Assembly: GCA_049334165.1 (NCBI GenBank) | Contig: JBEGHD010000006.1 | Origin: JBEGHD01 sp049334165 | Lineage (GTDB): Bacteria; Bacteroidota; Bacteroidia; Flavobacteriales_D; Sanyastnellaceae | Direction: 5' to 3' (one strand) | Length of the DNA stretch: 64,000 nt | Shown: positions 6,878 to 16,170 of the stretch, piece by piece | How positions within the stretch are numbered: position 1 is the first letter of the stretch | Layout of the letters: each line of letters opens with the position of its first letter | Notes under the pieces: generated by a model | The model's database searches: none | Told to the model about the DNA's origin: nothing | The model's input: the letters and a program-made list of their open reading frames with translations, nothing else | Program-made: the position numbers and the translations under genes

Positions 6878-9820
6878 ATGTCAGAAACTAAAAAGGCAGT
6901 AAGGTTAAGTAAAGCCGCCAGGGAATTGAACGTTGGTATCAGCACCATCGTGGATTACCTCAATAAAGAGGGAATCGACATCGATGCTAAGCCCAATACC
7001 AAGGTTGAGCCCGAGGTGTACGACAAGCTTGTGGACCAATTTCAGACAGATCAAAAACTGAAAGAGCAGTCCAAAAAAGCGAACCTCACACGCGAAGAGA
7101 GAAAAACCATTTCACTCGAATCGTCTAAGAAAGGTGTGGAAGAAGACGAAGAGGACGAAGACGAAGAGGAAGTAGAGGTGGAATCTGCAGAGACTGCAGC
7201 TGAAGCGGAAGAAACTGAAGCCGAAACGACAGACACAGAAGAAACCACTGAAGAGGTGGAAGAAGAAGAAGAGTCTGCCGAATCATCTGATGAGCCCGAA
7301 AAGGAAAAAGAATCAGATGCTGACATCATCGAAGTAGACGTCCCTGAAGAGAGCAAAGCTGAAGAGAAGGAAGAAGAAAAGGAAGAGGCTCCCGAAGAGC
7401 CAATTGCCGAAGAGGAGGCTGCTGAAGGAGAGAAAAACCCTCGCGTAGTTGGGAAAATTGATCTGAACAAGCTCAACCAAAAAACGCGTCCGGACAAGAA
7501 GTCGAAGAAAGACAAAGAAAAAGAGGCCGAAGAGAAGAAGAAGGCCGAAAAAGTAGCTAAAGAAAAAGCTGAGAAGGAAAAGGCCGAAGCTGAAAAAGCG
7601 GCCAAAGCCGAGAAGGAAGCTAAAGAAGCTGCTGATAAAAAAGCCAGTGACGAGAAAAAGGCTGAAGATGAGAAGTCTTCGGTGATCAGAGCTGGAACTA
7701 CAAGACTAAGCGGTCCCAACGTAGTTGGAAAAATTGAACTTCCAAAGGACGATCGCAAGAAGAAAAAGCCTGTAGCTTCATCTTCAGACACACAGTCGAA
7801 GAAAAAACGCAAGCGTAAACGCATCTCCAAAGTTGACGTTGGCAAGCAGGGCGATCGCAAAGGACAGGGACCAGGACAAGGCAAAAAAGGAGGTAAGAAA
7901 GGTCAGGACAGACCTGAAGTTACCGAAGCCGACATCCAAAAAGAAATCAAGGAAACACTCGCACGCCTTAGCGGTGGCGGAAAATCGAAATCTTCCAAGC
8001 TCAGAAAAGCCAAGCGTGAAGCTGTGGCTCAGCGTTCTGAAGAGGAAGCTCAAAAGCAGCAGGAAGAAGAAAAAACACTCAAGCTCACCGAGTTTGTGAC
8101 TGTTAGTGAATTGGCCAACATGATGGACAAGTCGCCAACAGACATTATCGGTGCTTGTATGTCGCTCGGTATTTTCGCTTCCATCAACCAGCGACTGGAT
8201 GCCGAAACGATTACGATCATTGCCGAAGAATTTGGCTATGACGTAGAATTCGTTTCTGCAGATGTTCAGGAAGCAATTCAGGTCGAAGAAGACGATCCGG
8301 AAGATCTTCAGCCCCGTCCGCCAATTGTGACGGTGATGGGTCACGTTGACCACGGTAAAACATCGTTGCTTGACCATATCCGTAAGGCGAACGTAATTGC
8401 CGGAGAGGCTGGGGGGATTACTCAGCACATCGGAGCCTACAATGTGGAAATTGATAATGGAAAAAGAATCACTTTCCTCGATACTCCGGGTCACGAGGCA
8501 TTTACTGCCATGCGTGCTCGTGGTGCTCAGGTTACCGACCTCGCCATCATTGTAATTGCTGCGGACGACAACGTGATGCCGCAAACCAAGGAGGCCATCA
8601 ACCACGCTCAGGCAGCGGGAATCCCTATGATTTTCGCACTCAATAAAATTGATAAACCAGACGCCAACCCGGATAGAATTCGCGAAGAGCTTTCGCAAAT
8701 GAATATCCTTCTCGAAGAATGGGGAGGGAAATTCCAGTCGCAGGAAATCTCTGCCAAGAAAGGGCAAAACGTAGACGACCTGCTCGAAAAAGTATTGCTC
8801 GAAGCCGAGCTGCTCGATCTTAAGGCAAACCCAGACAAGCGAGCACACGGAACCGTAATCGAAGCCACACTTGATGTTGGTCGCGGCTACGTGACTACTC
8901 TGCTTGTAGAAGCAGGTACGCTGAGAGTTGGAGATCCGGTGCTTGCCGGTCAGTGGAGTGGTAAAGTAAAAGCCATGCACAACGAGCGAGGACAGGCTGT
9001 TGATGAAGTAGGCCCAGCAATGCCGGTGAGTATTCTCGGTATGGATGGCGCTCCTTATGCAGGTGACAAGTTCTACGTTCTCGAAGACGAGCGCGAGAGC
9101 CGTAACATCGCCAACAGACGTCAGCAGCTGCAGCGTGAGCAGGGTGTTCGTGCGCAGAAACACATCACCATCGAAGAGATCGGAAGACGTATCGCCATTG
9201 GAGAATTCCAGGAGCTTAACCTCATTGTGAAAGGTGACGTGGACGGTTCCGTTGAGGCACTTACCGATGCACTCCAAAAACTCAGCACAGAAAAAGTACA
9301 GGTGAACGTGATCCACAGAGCTGTGGGTGCCATCACCGAGTCGGACGTGTTGCTGGCTTCAGCTTCCGATGCCATTATCCTCGGATTCCAGGTGAGACCA
9401 TCGGCTTCTGCCAGAAAACTCGCAGAGAAAGAGGAAATTCAAATCAGACACTACTCTGTAATCTACGCAGCCATAGACGAGATGAAGAAAGCGATGGAAG
9501 GTCTGCTTTCTGCAAAAATCGAAGAGAAGGTGGTGGGAACTGCCGAAGTCCGCGATGTGTTCAAGATCTCCAAGGTCGGAACCATTGCCGGTTGCTTCGT
9601 GCTCGAAGGCAAGATTACAAGAAACAGCAAAGTGAGAGTCATCCGCGAGGGCATTGTGGTCTACACCGGAGAGCTCGGATCACTGAAGCGCTTCAAGGAC
9701 GATGTGAAAGAAGTGAAGAAAGGCTTCGAATGTGGTTTGAACGTAGACAAGTTCAACGACATCAAAGAAGGCGATCACATCGAAGCTTACGAAGAAGTGG
9801 AAGTGAAGCAGACGCTGTAA
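6878..9820 (+). CDS. infB: Translation initiation factor IF-2
   Basis: 980 residues. An IF2_N module (about 4-55) is followed by a very long charged linker (about 65-400) that is first Glu-rich, then Lys/Glu/Ala-rich, then basic. A second IF2_N-like segment lies at about 410-465. The GTPase domain starts near residue 478: G1 is GHVDHGKT (about 487), G3 is DTPGHEAF (about 534) and G4 is NKID (about 588). The C-terminal half has the usual beta-barrel and initiator-tRNA-binding domains, ending in EAYEEVEVKQTL. IF-2 brings initiator tRNA to the 30S subunit and promotes subunit joining. A terminator follows at once, so this is the last gene of the operon. The Ser-rich and Phe-rich reading frames opposite its linker are shadows. 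Confidence 0.97.
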   Translation: MSETKKAVRLSKAARELNVGISTIVDYLNKEGIDIDAKPNTKVEPEVYDKLVDQFQTDQKLKEQSKKANLTREERKTISLESSKKGVEEDEEDEDEEEVEVESAETAAEAEETEAETTDTEETTEEVEEEEESAESSDEPEKEKESDADIIEVDVPEESKAEEKEEEKEEAPEEPIAEEEAAEGEKNPRVVGKIDLNKLNQKTRPDKKSKKDKEKEAEEKKKAEKVAKEKAEKEKAEAEKAAKAEKEAKEAADKKASDEKKAEDEKSSVIRAGTTRLSGPNVVGKIELPKDDRKKKKPVASSSDTQSKKKRKRKRISKVDVGKQGDRKGQGPGQGKKGGKKGQDRPEVTEADIQKEIKETLARLSGGGKSKSSKLRKAKREAVAQRSEEEAQKQQEEEKTLKLTEFVTVSELANMMDKSPTDIIGACMSLGIFASINQRLDAETITIIAEEFGYDVEFVSADVQEAIQVEEDDPEDLQPRPPIVTVMGHVDHGKTSLLDHIRKANVIAGEAGGITQHIGAYNVEIDNGKRITFLDTPGHEAFTAMRARGAQVTDLAIIVIAADDNVMPQTKEAINHAQAAGIPMIFALNKIDKPDANPDRIREELSQMNILLEEWGGKFQSQEISAKKGQNVDDLLEKVLLEAELLDLKANPDKRAHGTVIEATLDVGRGYVTTLLVEAGTLRVGDPVLAGQWSGKVKAMHNERGQAVDEVGPAMPVSILGMDGAPYAGDKFYVLEDERESRNIANRRQQLQREQGVRAQKHITIEEIGRRIAIGEFQELNLIVKGDVDGSVEALTDALQKLSTEKVQVNVIHRAVGAITESDVLLASASDAIILGFQVRPSASARKLAEKEEIQIRHYSVIYAAIDEMKKAMEGLLSAKIEEKVVGTAEVRDVFKISKVGTIAGCFVLEGKITRNSKVRVIREGIVVYTGELGSLKRFKDDVKEVKKGFECGLNVDKFNDIKEGDHIEAYEEVEVKQTL

Positions 9821-9846
9821 GCTCAGTTTATAGAAATATTAAAAGA

Positions 9847-9872
9847 AGAGGCCTTGATGGGCCTCTTTTTTT
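9847..9872 (+). terminator. Terminator of the rimP-nusA-infB operon
   Basis: Stem GAGGCC (9848-9853) / GGCCTC (9860-9865) with a 6 nt loop, followed by seven Ts. Confidence 0.9.
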
Positions 9873-9932
9873 GTTTGTACCCATAGCATTTCTCAGACTT
9901 CCTTATCTTTCAGAAACTAGAACAAGCTAATT

Positions 9933-10526
9933 ATGAAAAACATCCACAAACATTTCAAGCTATTGCTGCTTTTTGGAGTTTTTGCCCTTTTTCTTTTTGG
10001 TTGTAAAAAGGAAATTGACTCCCCTGATGATAACGAAAACGAGCAGACCCAGCAAGATGACTATGACACCTATTTTTCAGGTAAGGTAAATGGAGAAGAA
10101 TTCCAGTACAACGGAAGTTGGAATTGTGTGAGTATTTATGGTACTTTTTATCCAAGTGGATTCCTTGATTTTGAAGAAGGCTACATGACTTTTACGATCC
10201 AAAATTGTAGTGATGCCGAATCCCTTCATATTGGTAAAACTTCACAACTTCAAGAAGGAGTTTTTTATTCTACAGATACGACAGATCAATCGAGACCGTG
10301 GTGCATTTTTTCAGATTATGATGAAGATTTTCTAGATGAAGATGGTAACAATACTTATCTAAATGCAAGGCAAGTTTGCGAAATTCGTTTAGAAATTACC
10401 AACATTGAGCATATCGAGGAATTCGATGATTTTTACGTAGAAGGATTGCTCGATGCCGTGGTACAGGATACAATTGTAGACAGTACAATCGTAATCTCTG
10501 ATGTAGAGTTTGGCTACAAGTTTTAA
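9933..10526 (+). CDS. Hypothetical acidic lipoprotein
   Basis: 197 residues. The N-terminus is a lipoprotein signal (hydrophobic run, then LFGC with the acceptor Cys at 24, followed by KKE). The mature part starts with a low-complexity acidic spacer (DSPDDNENEQTQQDD) and then a probable beta-rich domain with two internal Cys pairs' worth of cysteines. I do not recognise a family. The Lys residues after the Cys do not settle inner- versus outer-membrane or surface location. It is a single gene between two terminators; TATCTTTC at 9904-9911 is an imperfect -7 element. Confidence 0.75.
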   Translation: MKNIHKHFKLLLLFGVFALFLFGCKKEIDSPDDNENEQTQQDDYDTYFSGKVNGEEFQYNGSWNCVSIYGTFYPSGFLDFEEGYMTFTIQNCSDAESLHIGKTSQLQEGVFYSTDTTDQSRPWCIFSDYDEDFLDEDGNNTYLNARQVCEIRLEITNIEHIEEFDDFYVEGLLDAVVQDTIVDSTIVISDVEFGYKF

Positions 10527-10579
10527 TAAAGCATTCTCAAAGAAAAGAAGCAGGTTGTCAGTAAAATAAAGTCACAAAA

Positions 10580-10603
10580 AAAGAGGTCCATTGAGACCTC
10601 TTT
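10580..10603. terminator. Bidirectional terminator between convergent genes
   Basis: Stem AAAGAGGTC (10580-10588) / GACCTCTTT (10595-10603), 6 nt loop, with A-rich and T-rich flanks. It serves the lipoprotein gene (plus) and the SPOR gene (minus). Confidence 0.85.
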
Positions 10604-10629
10604 ATTGTTTTATCTAAGTGCTGAAATTT

Positions 10630-11184
10630 CTATTCCGGCAGCTTGGGAAGCTCAATTTTGTCGGGGACAATGTAGGCCGAAGGGTAAATCTTTTTCAACT
10701 CAACCAGAACTTCGTAGGCTTCTTCCTTGGTACGGAAATCACCAACTCTAACGCCAAAGTTGGGTGGGCTTTGCTCAAGGTAGCAATCGTCATCCCGTTC
10801 GAGCTTGATGTACTCAGCTCTGGCTTCTCTGGCCTGATCGAGACTGCCGAAGAAAATCTGGACTCTAAACCCGCGTAGCTCAGCGGGGTCATTAATCATC
10901 CGCTGATTCAGGCTGTCGATGCGCGAGTCTTTTTTGTAGTTTATGTTTCCCGGTTCTCTTTTCAAAGAGCGAGGCAGGGTGGCATCTGCAGTTTCTTCTT
11001 CTCCCAGCTTGTAGTTGTCCAAAACAGACTCTTTCTCTTCAGGTTGGTCTCCTTGCTGCTGATCGGTGTTCTCTGTATCATCCGACTTAAAGAGCTTTTT
11101 CCACCACGGGTCATCGTCTTGCGCTTGCAGGTTATTTCCGAGCGAAAGCCCGAAGAGTATACATATTAATAAGAGGTTTCTCAT
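10630..11184 (-). CDS. SPOR-domain protein, exported
   Basis: 184 residues with a signal peptide (MRNLLLICILFGLSLGNNLQAQ). A charged, Gln/Glu-rich linker (about 25-85) leads to a C-terminal SPOR domain (about 105-178) with GFRVQIFFGS at its start, then FGVRVGDFRTKEEAYEVL and AYIVPDKIELP. SPOR domains bind glycan strands lacking stem peptides at division sites (family knowledge). The protein is expected to be periplasmic; no catalytic domain is attached. It stands alone on the minus strand, convergent with the upstream lipoprotein gene and divergent from the act operon. Confidence 0.85.
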   Translation of the reverse strand: MRNLLLICILFGLSLGNNLQAQDDDPWWKKLFKSDDTENTDQQQGDQPEEKESVLDNYKLGEEETADATLPRSLKREPGNINYKKDSRIDSLNQRMINDPAELRGFRVQIFFGSLDQAREARAEYIKLERDDDCYLEQSPPNFGVRVGDFRTKEEAYEVLVELKKIYPSAYIVPDKIELPKLPE

Positions 11185-11422
11185 TATCCAATTTTCTTTT
11201 TTGATAAGCTATGAACGGACAAACAAATGTAAAATTTTAAAAGCCTTATTTTAGCTCGAAATTGAAGCCGCGTGCAAACAATTTGAGTAACCGTCAGTTG
11301 ATGAGCTTAGGTCCAGATAGTTGTTCAAAGTTGCCGACTTCAACACAATTTAGAATCGATTTAAATTAAATTCGAGGTTGACAATTTTGTGACAATTGAC
11401 CAACCCAAACTGATTTATCCCT

Positions 11423-11430
11423 TAAATTTG
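11423..11430 (+). promoter_or_regulatory. Candidate -7 element TAAATTTG for the act-cox operon
   Basis: Exact TAnnTTTG match 43 bp before the chosen actA ATG (11473). The nearest upstream TTG (11396-11398) is 24 bp away, wider than the usual 19-21, so the -33 half is uncertain. Confidence 0.5.
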
Positions 11431-11472
11431 CGCGCGAAAATGAGGGACGTTGTTCTGAAACCGTATCGAGAA

Positions 11473-12888
11473 ATGAACCATAGACCAACCTGGATTTTAA
11501 ACTTGTCCAATCTACTCACCACAGTATTTGTTGTTACTGCAATTTTTGCTTCTTCGTCAATGTTGGCGCAAGATGGCGAAGGCAGTATTTTTACTGGTGG
11601 CGACATGGCCAAGGGAGAGACATTGTTTAATAATAACTGTGCATCCTGTCACTACCCAACCGGAGAAGTGCTTGCGGCACCAGGGCTCGAAGGAATTGAA
11701 GAGCGCTGGGAAGGCAAAGAAGAGCTTATCGTAACCTGGATTCAGAATCCGAACGAAGCACTCAATGCCGGTGACCAGTACGTGAACTCCATGGTGGCTG
11801 AATACAAGCCGCGCTTTGGAATGATGCAGGCACAAGCGGTTAGCGCTGAAGACATCAACCACATTCTCACCTGGGTGATCGAAGGTGACCACGGAGGTGG
11901 TGGAGAAGATATGGCAGCCGGTGGAGGAGAAGATTGGTATGCATGGGACGATGACTACACCACAGAGGATGACGAAGAGTCGTCTTACGGTGTTTGGTTC
12001 CTCATCCTCGGAATCATCTTCCTGATCATCGCACTTTCAGCAGCCGGAATCAGAAGACAAATTCAAGCCTACATGCACCAGCAGAAGACTGGTGAGGCAC
12101 TAGCGAGCGAAGGTTACTTTGTGAGATTCAAAAAATGGGCCTGGAAAAACAGAGTGTCGGTTTCTCTGGTTGGCCTTTTTATCACCGTCTTTATTCTCGT
12201 GCTTGCGTATCAGGCAGCAATGGATATCGGTGTTTACGTTGGTTACCGCCCAGAGCAACCGATCAAGTTTTCACACAAGTTGCACGCTGGTAAAAACAAA
12301 ATCGATTGCCAGTACTGCCACCACTCTGCCAGCAAGTCGAAGCACTCAGGAATTCCTTCAGTGAATATCTGTATGAACTGCCACACTGGTATTAAGAAAG
12401 GTCACAACGATGAGGCTACCGCAGAAATCCAAAAAATTTATGACGCGATCGGTTTCGACCCGGAGATGGGTACTTATATAGAAGACTACGAAACCAAGCC
12501 TGTGAAGTGGGTGAAGGTGCACAACCTCCCAGATCACGTTTACTTCAACCACTCGCAGCACGTTGAAGTGGCTGGCCTCGAATGCCAAAACTGCCACGGA
12601 CCGGTTGAAACTTACACTGTAGGTCGCGTGTCGCCAGTAGAAGACAACAACAAGACTAAAGGAGCAATCGAACTCTCTAAGCCAACGCTCACGATGGGTT
12701 GGTGCATTGAGTGTCACAATAAAGCTTCTGTACAGGTAGCCGATTCTGAGAACGGTTACTATCAGGAAATCCACGACAGACTGGTAGACAGCGAGCGTGG
12801 TAGAGAAGAATTGAGAAAATATCTCGAAGACGAAAAAATTACAGTGAAAGAACTGGGCGGATGGGAATGCGCCAAGTGTCACTACTAA
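11473..12888 (+). CDS. actA: Alternative complex III, multiheme cytochrome c subunit ActA
   Basis: 471 residues from ATG 11473. Earlier in-frame starts (11440 and a GTG at 11389) are less likely because the -7 element lies at 11423-11430 and residues 1-35 from 11473 make a good signal sequence. Six CxxCH heme c motifs are visible: CASCH (56), CQYCH (279), CMNCH (300), CQNCH (371), CIECH (411) and CAKCH (466). The first is in a separate monoheme domain. Two hydrophobic segments (about 172-193 and 228-250) separate it from the five-heme domain, where KFSHKLHAG and FNHSQHVE supply further candidate His ligands. ActA passes electrons from the quinol-oxidising core towards cytochrome c or the oxidase. 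First gene of actABCDEF-coxBA; actB follows after 20 bp. Confidence 0.93.
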   Translation: MNHRPTWILNLSNLLTTVFVVTAIFASSSMLAQDGEGSIFTGGDMAKGETLFNNNCASCHYPTGEVLAAPGLEGIEERWEGKEELIVTWIQNPNEALNAGDQYVNSMVAEYKPRFGMMQAQAVSAEDINHILTWVIEGDHGGGGEDMAAGGGEDWYAWDDDYTTEDDEESSYGVWFLILGIIFLIIALSAAGIRRQIQAYMHQQKTGEALASEGYFVRFKKWAWKNRVSVSLVGLFITVFILVLAYQAAMDIGVYVGYRPEQPIKFSHKLHAGKNKIDCQYCHHSASKSKHSGIPSVNICMNCHTGIKKGHNDEATAEIQKIYDAIGFDPEMGTYIEDYETKPVKWVKVHNLPDHVYFNHSQHVEVAGLECQNCHGPVETYTVGRVSPVEDNNKTKGAIELSKPTLTMGWCIECHNKASVQVADSENGYYQEIHDRLVDSERGREELRKYLEDEKITVKELGGWECAKCHY

Positions 12889-12908
12889 AATAATTTTGAG
12901 AGCGCCCA

Positions 12909-15900
12909 ATGGGAAACACAAAGAAATATTGGACTGGACTCGAGGAGCTGGATAACACGGCTGCCTTCAAAGAGTCTATGGAAAATGAATTTCCTCAGGA
13001 GCAATCTGTTGATGAGTTCCTGTCGGATGATAAATTGAAAGAGACTTCTACCGGAAGACGCGACTTTCTCAAGTTTATGGGCTTTAGTGTGGCTGCTGCT
13101 ACACTCGCTGCCTGCGAAACTCCGGTAACCAAGTCAATTCCTTACGTTAACAAACCCGAGGAGATCACTCCCGGTGTTGCCAACTACTATGCGTCTACTT
13201 TCTACGATGGAAGCGACTACGGTAACCTGTTGGTGAAAACCCGCGAGGGGCGTCCGATTCTCATCAAGAGCAATCGCGAGCATGGAATTGACGGAGGAGC
13301 GCTCAATGCGCGAATCAACTCTTCAATTTTGCCGCTCTACGACTCAGCAAGACTGAAGCAGCCAAAGGTTGACGGTCAGGATGCAACCTGGCAGCAGGTG
13401 GACGAGCGCATGAGCAGTGCACTCCAGGCCGGTGGCAACATCAAAGTTTTGACTTCTTCAATTGCCAGCCCGACTACTCAAAAAGCGATTAACCAATTCG
13501 TGCAGGCTCACAACGCTGAGCATATTCAATACGATGCGGTTTCTTATGCTGGAATGAGAAAGGCCAATAAAGCCGACTTCGGTGTGGATGGCATTCCGAA
13601 ATACGATTTTTCAAAAGCGAAAACGATTGTCAGCATTTCTGCAGACTTTCTCGCAAACTGGTTGATGCACAACCAATACGTTGGTCAGTACGCCAAAACC
13701 AGAAAACCTGACGGTGACTGGATGTCGAAGCACTTCCAGTTCGAAACCGTAATGAGCCTTACCGGTACCAATGCCGATCACAGAACTGCCATCAAGCCTT
13801 CTCAGGAAGGATTAGTTGCCGCAGCACTTCTCAACGCTGTTGGAGGTGGTCCTTCTGTAGATGCATCAGGACTTAATGAAAACGCGATCATCAAAGCGGC
13901 AGAAGCTTTGAAAAGCACCAGAGGTGAGTCGCTCGTTGTTTCTGGAAGCAACGATCCGCAAGTTCAAACACTTGTCAATGCGATCAACGCCAAGCTAGGG
14001 AACTACGGTTCTACGATCGACCTGAGCAATCCAATCAACTTGTTTAAAGGCGATGACGAAAAAGTAGCTCAGTTGGTAAGTGAAATGAATAGCGGCTCTG
14101 TGGACACTATGATTGTCTACGGATGCAATCCAGCTTATTCATGGTACGATACTGAAGCTTTCAGAACCGGACTTGAAAAGGTGAAAAACTCAGCTTGCTT
14201 CAACCTTTTCAGCGATGAAACTGCTTCTCGCTGCGCGGTTCAAGCTCCCGACACTCACTTCCTCGAAGGCTGGAACGATTTCAGTCCTTACAATGGTCGT
14301 GTAGATTTGGCTCAGCCGACAATTGCTCCGTTGTTCAATTCGCGTCCGGCTCAGGAGAACTTCCTGAAATGGTCTGGTAACAACGAAGACTACTACACTT
14401 ACCTTAGAAAGAATTACAACGCTGCTTACACAAAAGCCAAAATGAACTCCGACAAGGACTGGAACATGGCTGTGTTGAGAGGAACGATGAAAAACGCTCC
14501 CGTCAAAACAGAAATGGCCACCGAAGAAGGTGATCAACAGGCGGCAGCGGCTATTGCATTTACTGGCGATGCTATTGCGGCCTCTAAGGCTGCAGCCCAA
14601 AAAGCAAGTCAGGCTGGTGAAGGATTTGAAATTGCCTTCTACCAAAAAGTAGGAATCGGAACTGGTAACCAGGCCAGCAACCCGTGGTTGCAAGAGCTTC
14701 CAGATCCTGTTTCTCGTCTCACGTGGGACAACTACATTACCATGTCGCCATCGGACATCGATGAGCTTGGCTACAACCGCCACATCAGTGAGCGCGAGTA
14801 CGCCAGCATGGCAAAAGTGACAGTAAACGGAAAAGAAGTTACTCTTCCGGTTTACCCACAGCCAGGTCAGAAGCGCGGAACTGTGGGTATCGCCCTCGGT
14901 TACGGTCGTGGAGATGGACTTGAGGAAATTGGAAAAGCGGCATTTACAAACGCGGACTTCACTCCGAATTACAACGCTGGATACGTTCCAGGAGAAAAAG
15001 AAATGGCGCCAATTGGAAAGAATGTCTTCCCAATGGCAACAATGATAAATGGCCTTCCTGTTTACCACGCTGTTAATGCTCAGCTGGAAAAGCAAGAAGT
15101 GACATACCCACTTGCTTCAGTTCAGATTCACGGTACTGTTATGGGCCGAGATTCAGTTGTGAAAGAAACAACTTTCTCAACTTACAAAGCTGAATCAGAC
15201 AAGCCGAGAGGGCAAGCTTCATTCAACGAATATCCAACACTCACTATTCACGAAGACGTGAATGGGGATGGAGAAATCACTGCTCAGGATAGACAACGCG
15301 CTACAAATGCCGACTTGTGGAAAGAGCACGCGATTAAAGAAGTTGGACACCGTTGGGGTATGGCCATCGACTTGAGTAGCTGTATCGGATGCGGTGCCTG
15401 CGTGACTTCCTGCCACATTGAGAACAACGTTCCGGTTGTTGGTAAAGACGAAGTGAGACGCTACCGCGATATGCATTGGATGCGTATCGACCGCTACTAC
15501 TCTTCGGACATGACCAAGGAGAAAGCAGAAGAGCAGGACATGGGTAAAATTTCCATGTACGAGGCGATGGAAGATCCAGCAGAAAACCCTCAGACGGTTT
15601 TCATGCCTGTGATGTGTCAGCACTGTAACCACGCTCCTTGTGAAACTGTTTGTCCGGTATTGGCCACTTCACACAGTGATGAAGGTCTTAACCAAATGAC
15701 TTACAACCGTTGCATCGGTACTCGTTACTGCGCCAACAACTGCCCTTATAAAGTGAGACGTTTCAACTGGTTCAACTACCAGGACTACGCCAAGTTTGAG
15801 GGAGTAAACCCAGCGCAAGACAGCCTGATGAGAATGGTATTGAACCCAGACGTGACAGTTCGCTCACGCGGAGTAATGGAAAAATGCTCTATGTGTGTTC

Positions 15901-16154
15901 AGCGTATTCAATCAGGAAAGTTGGAAGCGAAGAGAGAAGGCACACCAGTGCCGGACGGACTGATTCAGACTGCTTGTGCAGATGCCTGCCCGACCAACGC
16001 CATCACATTTGGAGACCTCAACGACAAGAAATCTTCAGTGAACAATCAGTCTGCTGATGTAAGGTCTTACAACATGTTGGAAGAGACTGGAACGCGACCT
16101 AATATTTACTATCAGGTCAAAGTGAGAAATATTGAAGAAAGTGATCAAGCCTAA
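12909..16154 (+). CDS. actB: Alternative complex III, iron-sulfur subunit ActB
   Basis: 1081 residues. A twin-arginine signal (GRRDFLKFMGF, Arg 50-51) ends in LAAC with a possible lipidated Cys at 69. The long middle part resembles the molybdopterin oxidoreductase fold, although ActB proteins carry no molybdenum cofactor (family knowledge). The C-terminal ~260 residues hold four cysteine clusters: CIGCGACVTSC (about 825), CQHCNHAPCETVC (about 903), CIGTRYCANNC (about 934) and CSMC with CADAC (about 992 and 1022). These bind several Fe-S clusters; in CIGTRYC one position differs from the classic CxxCxxC spacing, consistent with a 3Fe-4S site. ActB takes electrons from quinol at the ActC side and passes them to the hemes. 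actC starts 16 bp downstream. Confidence 0.94.
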   Translation: MGNTKKYWTGLEELDNTAAFKESMENEFPQEQSVDEFLSDDKLKETSTGRRDFLKFMGFSVAAATLAACETPVTKSIPYVNKPEEITPGVANYYASTFYDGSDYGNLLVKTREGRPILIKSNREHGIDGGALNARINSSILPLYDSARLKQPKVDGQDATWQQVDERMSSALQAGGNIKVLTSSIASPTTQKAINQFVQAHNAEHIQYDAVSYAGMRKANKADFGVDGIPKYDFSKAKTIVSISADFLANWLMHNQYVGQYAKTRKPDGDWMSKHFQFETVMSLTGTNADHRTAIKPSQEGLVAAALLNAVGGGPSVDASGLNENAIIKAAEALKSTRGESLVVSGSNDPQVQTLVNAINAKLGNYGSTIDLSNPINLFKGDDEKVAQLVSEMNSGSVDTMIVYGCNPAYSWYDTEAFRTGLEKVKNSACFNLFSDETASRCAVQAPDTHFLEGWNDFSPYNGRVDLAQPTIAPLFNSRPAQENFLKWSGNNEDYYTYLRKNYNAAYTKAKMNSDKDWNMAVLRGTMKNAPVKTEMATEEGDQQAAAAIAFTGDAIAASKAAAQKASQAGEGFEIAFYQKVGIGTGNQASNPWLQELPDPVSRLTWDNYITMSPSDIDELGYNRHISEREYASMAKVTVNGKEVTLPVYPQPGQKRGTVGIALGYGRGDGLEEIGKAAFTNADFTPNYNAGYVPGEKEMAPIGKNVFPMATMINGLPVYHAVNAQLEKQEVTYPLASVQIHGTVMGRDSVVKETTFSTYKAESDKPRGQASFNEYPTLTIHEDVNGDGEITAQDRQRATNADLWKEHAIKEVGHRWGMAIDLSSCIGCGACVTSCHIENNVPVVGKDEVRRYRDMHWMRIDRYYSSDMTKEKAEEQDMGKISMYEAMEDPAENPQTVFMPVMCQHCNHAPCETVCPVLATSHSDEGLNQMTYNRCIGTRYCANNCPYKVRRFNWFNYQDYAKFEGVNPAQDSLMRMVLNPDVTVRSRGVMEKCSMCVQRIQSGKLEAKREGTPVPDGLIQTACADACPTNAITFGDLNDKKSSVNNQSADVRSYNMLEETGTRPNIYYQVKVRNIEESDQA

Positions 16155-16170
16155 AAAACCGATCTAGAAA

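Noticed and set aside
7051..7884. 277-codon Ser/Phe-rich reading frame on the minus strand
   Set aside because: It is the antisense image of the Glu/Lys-rich IF-2 linker; low-complexity and no start context.
7784..9316. 510-codon minus-strand frame inside infB
   Set aside because: Lies wholly opposite the conserved IF-2 GTPase domain; no recognisable motif.
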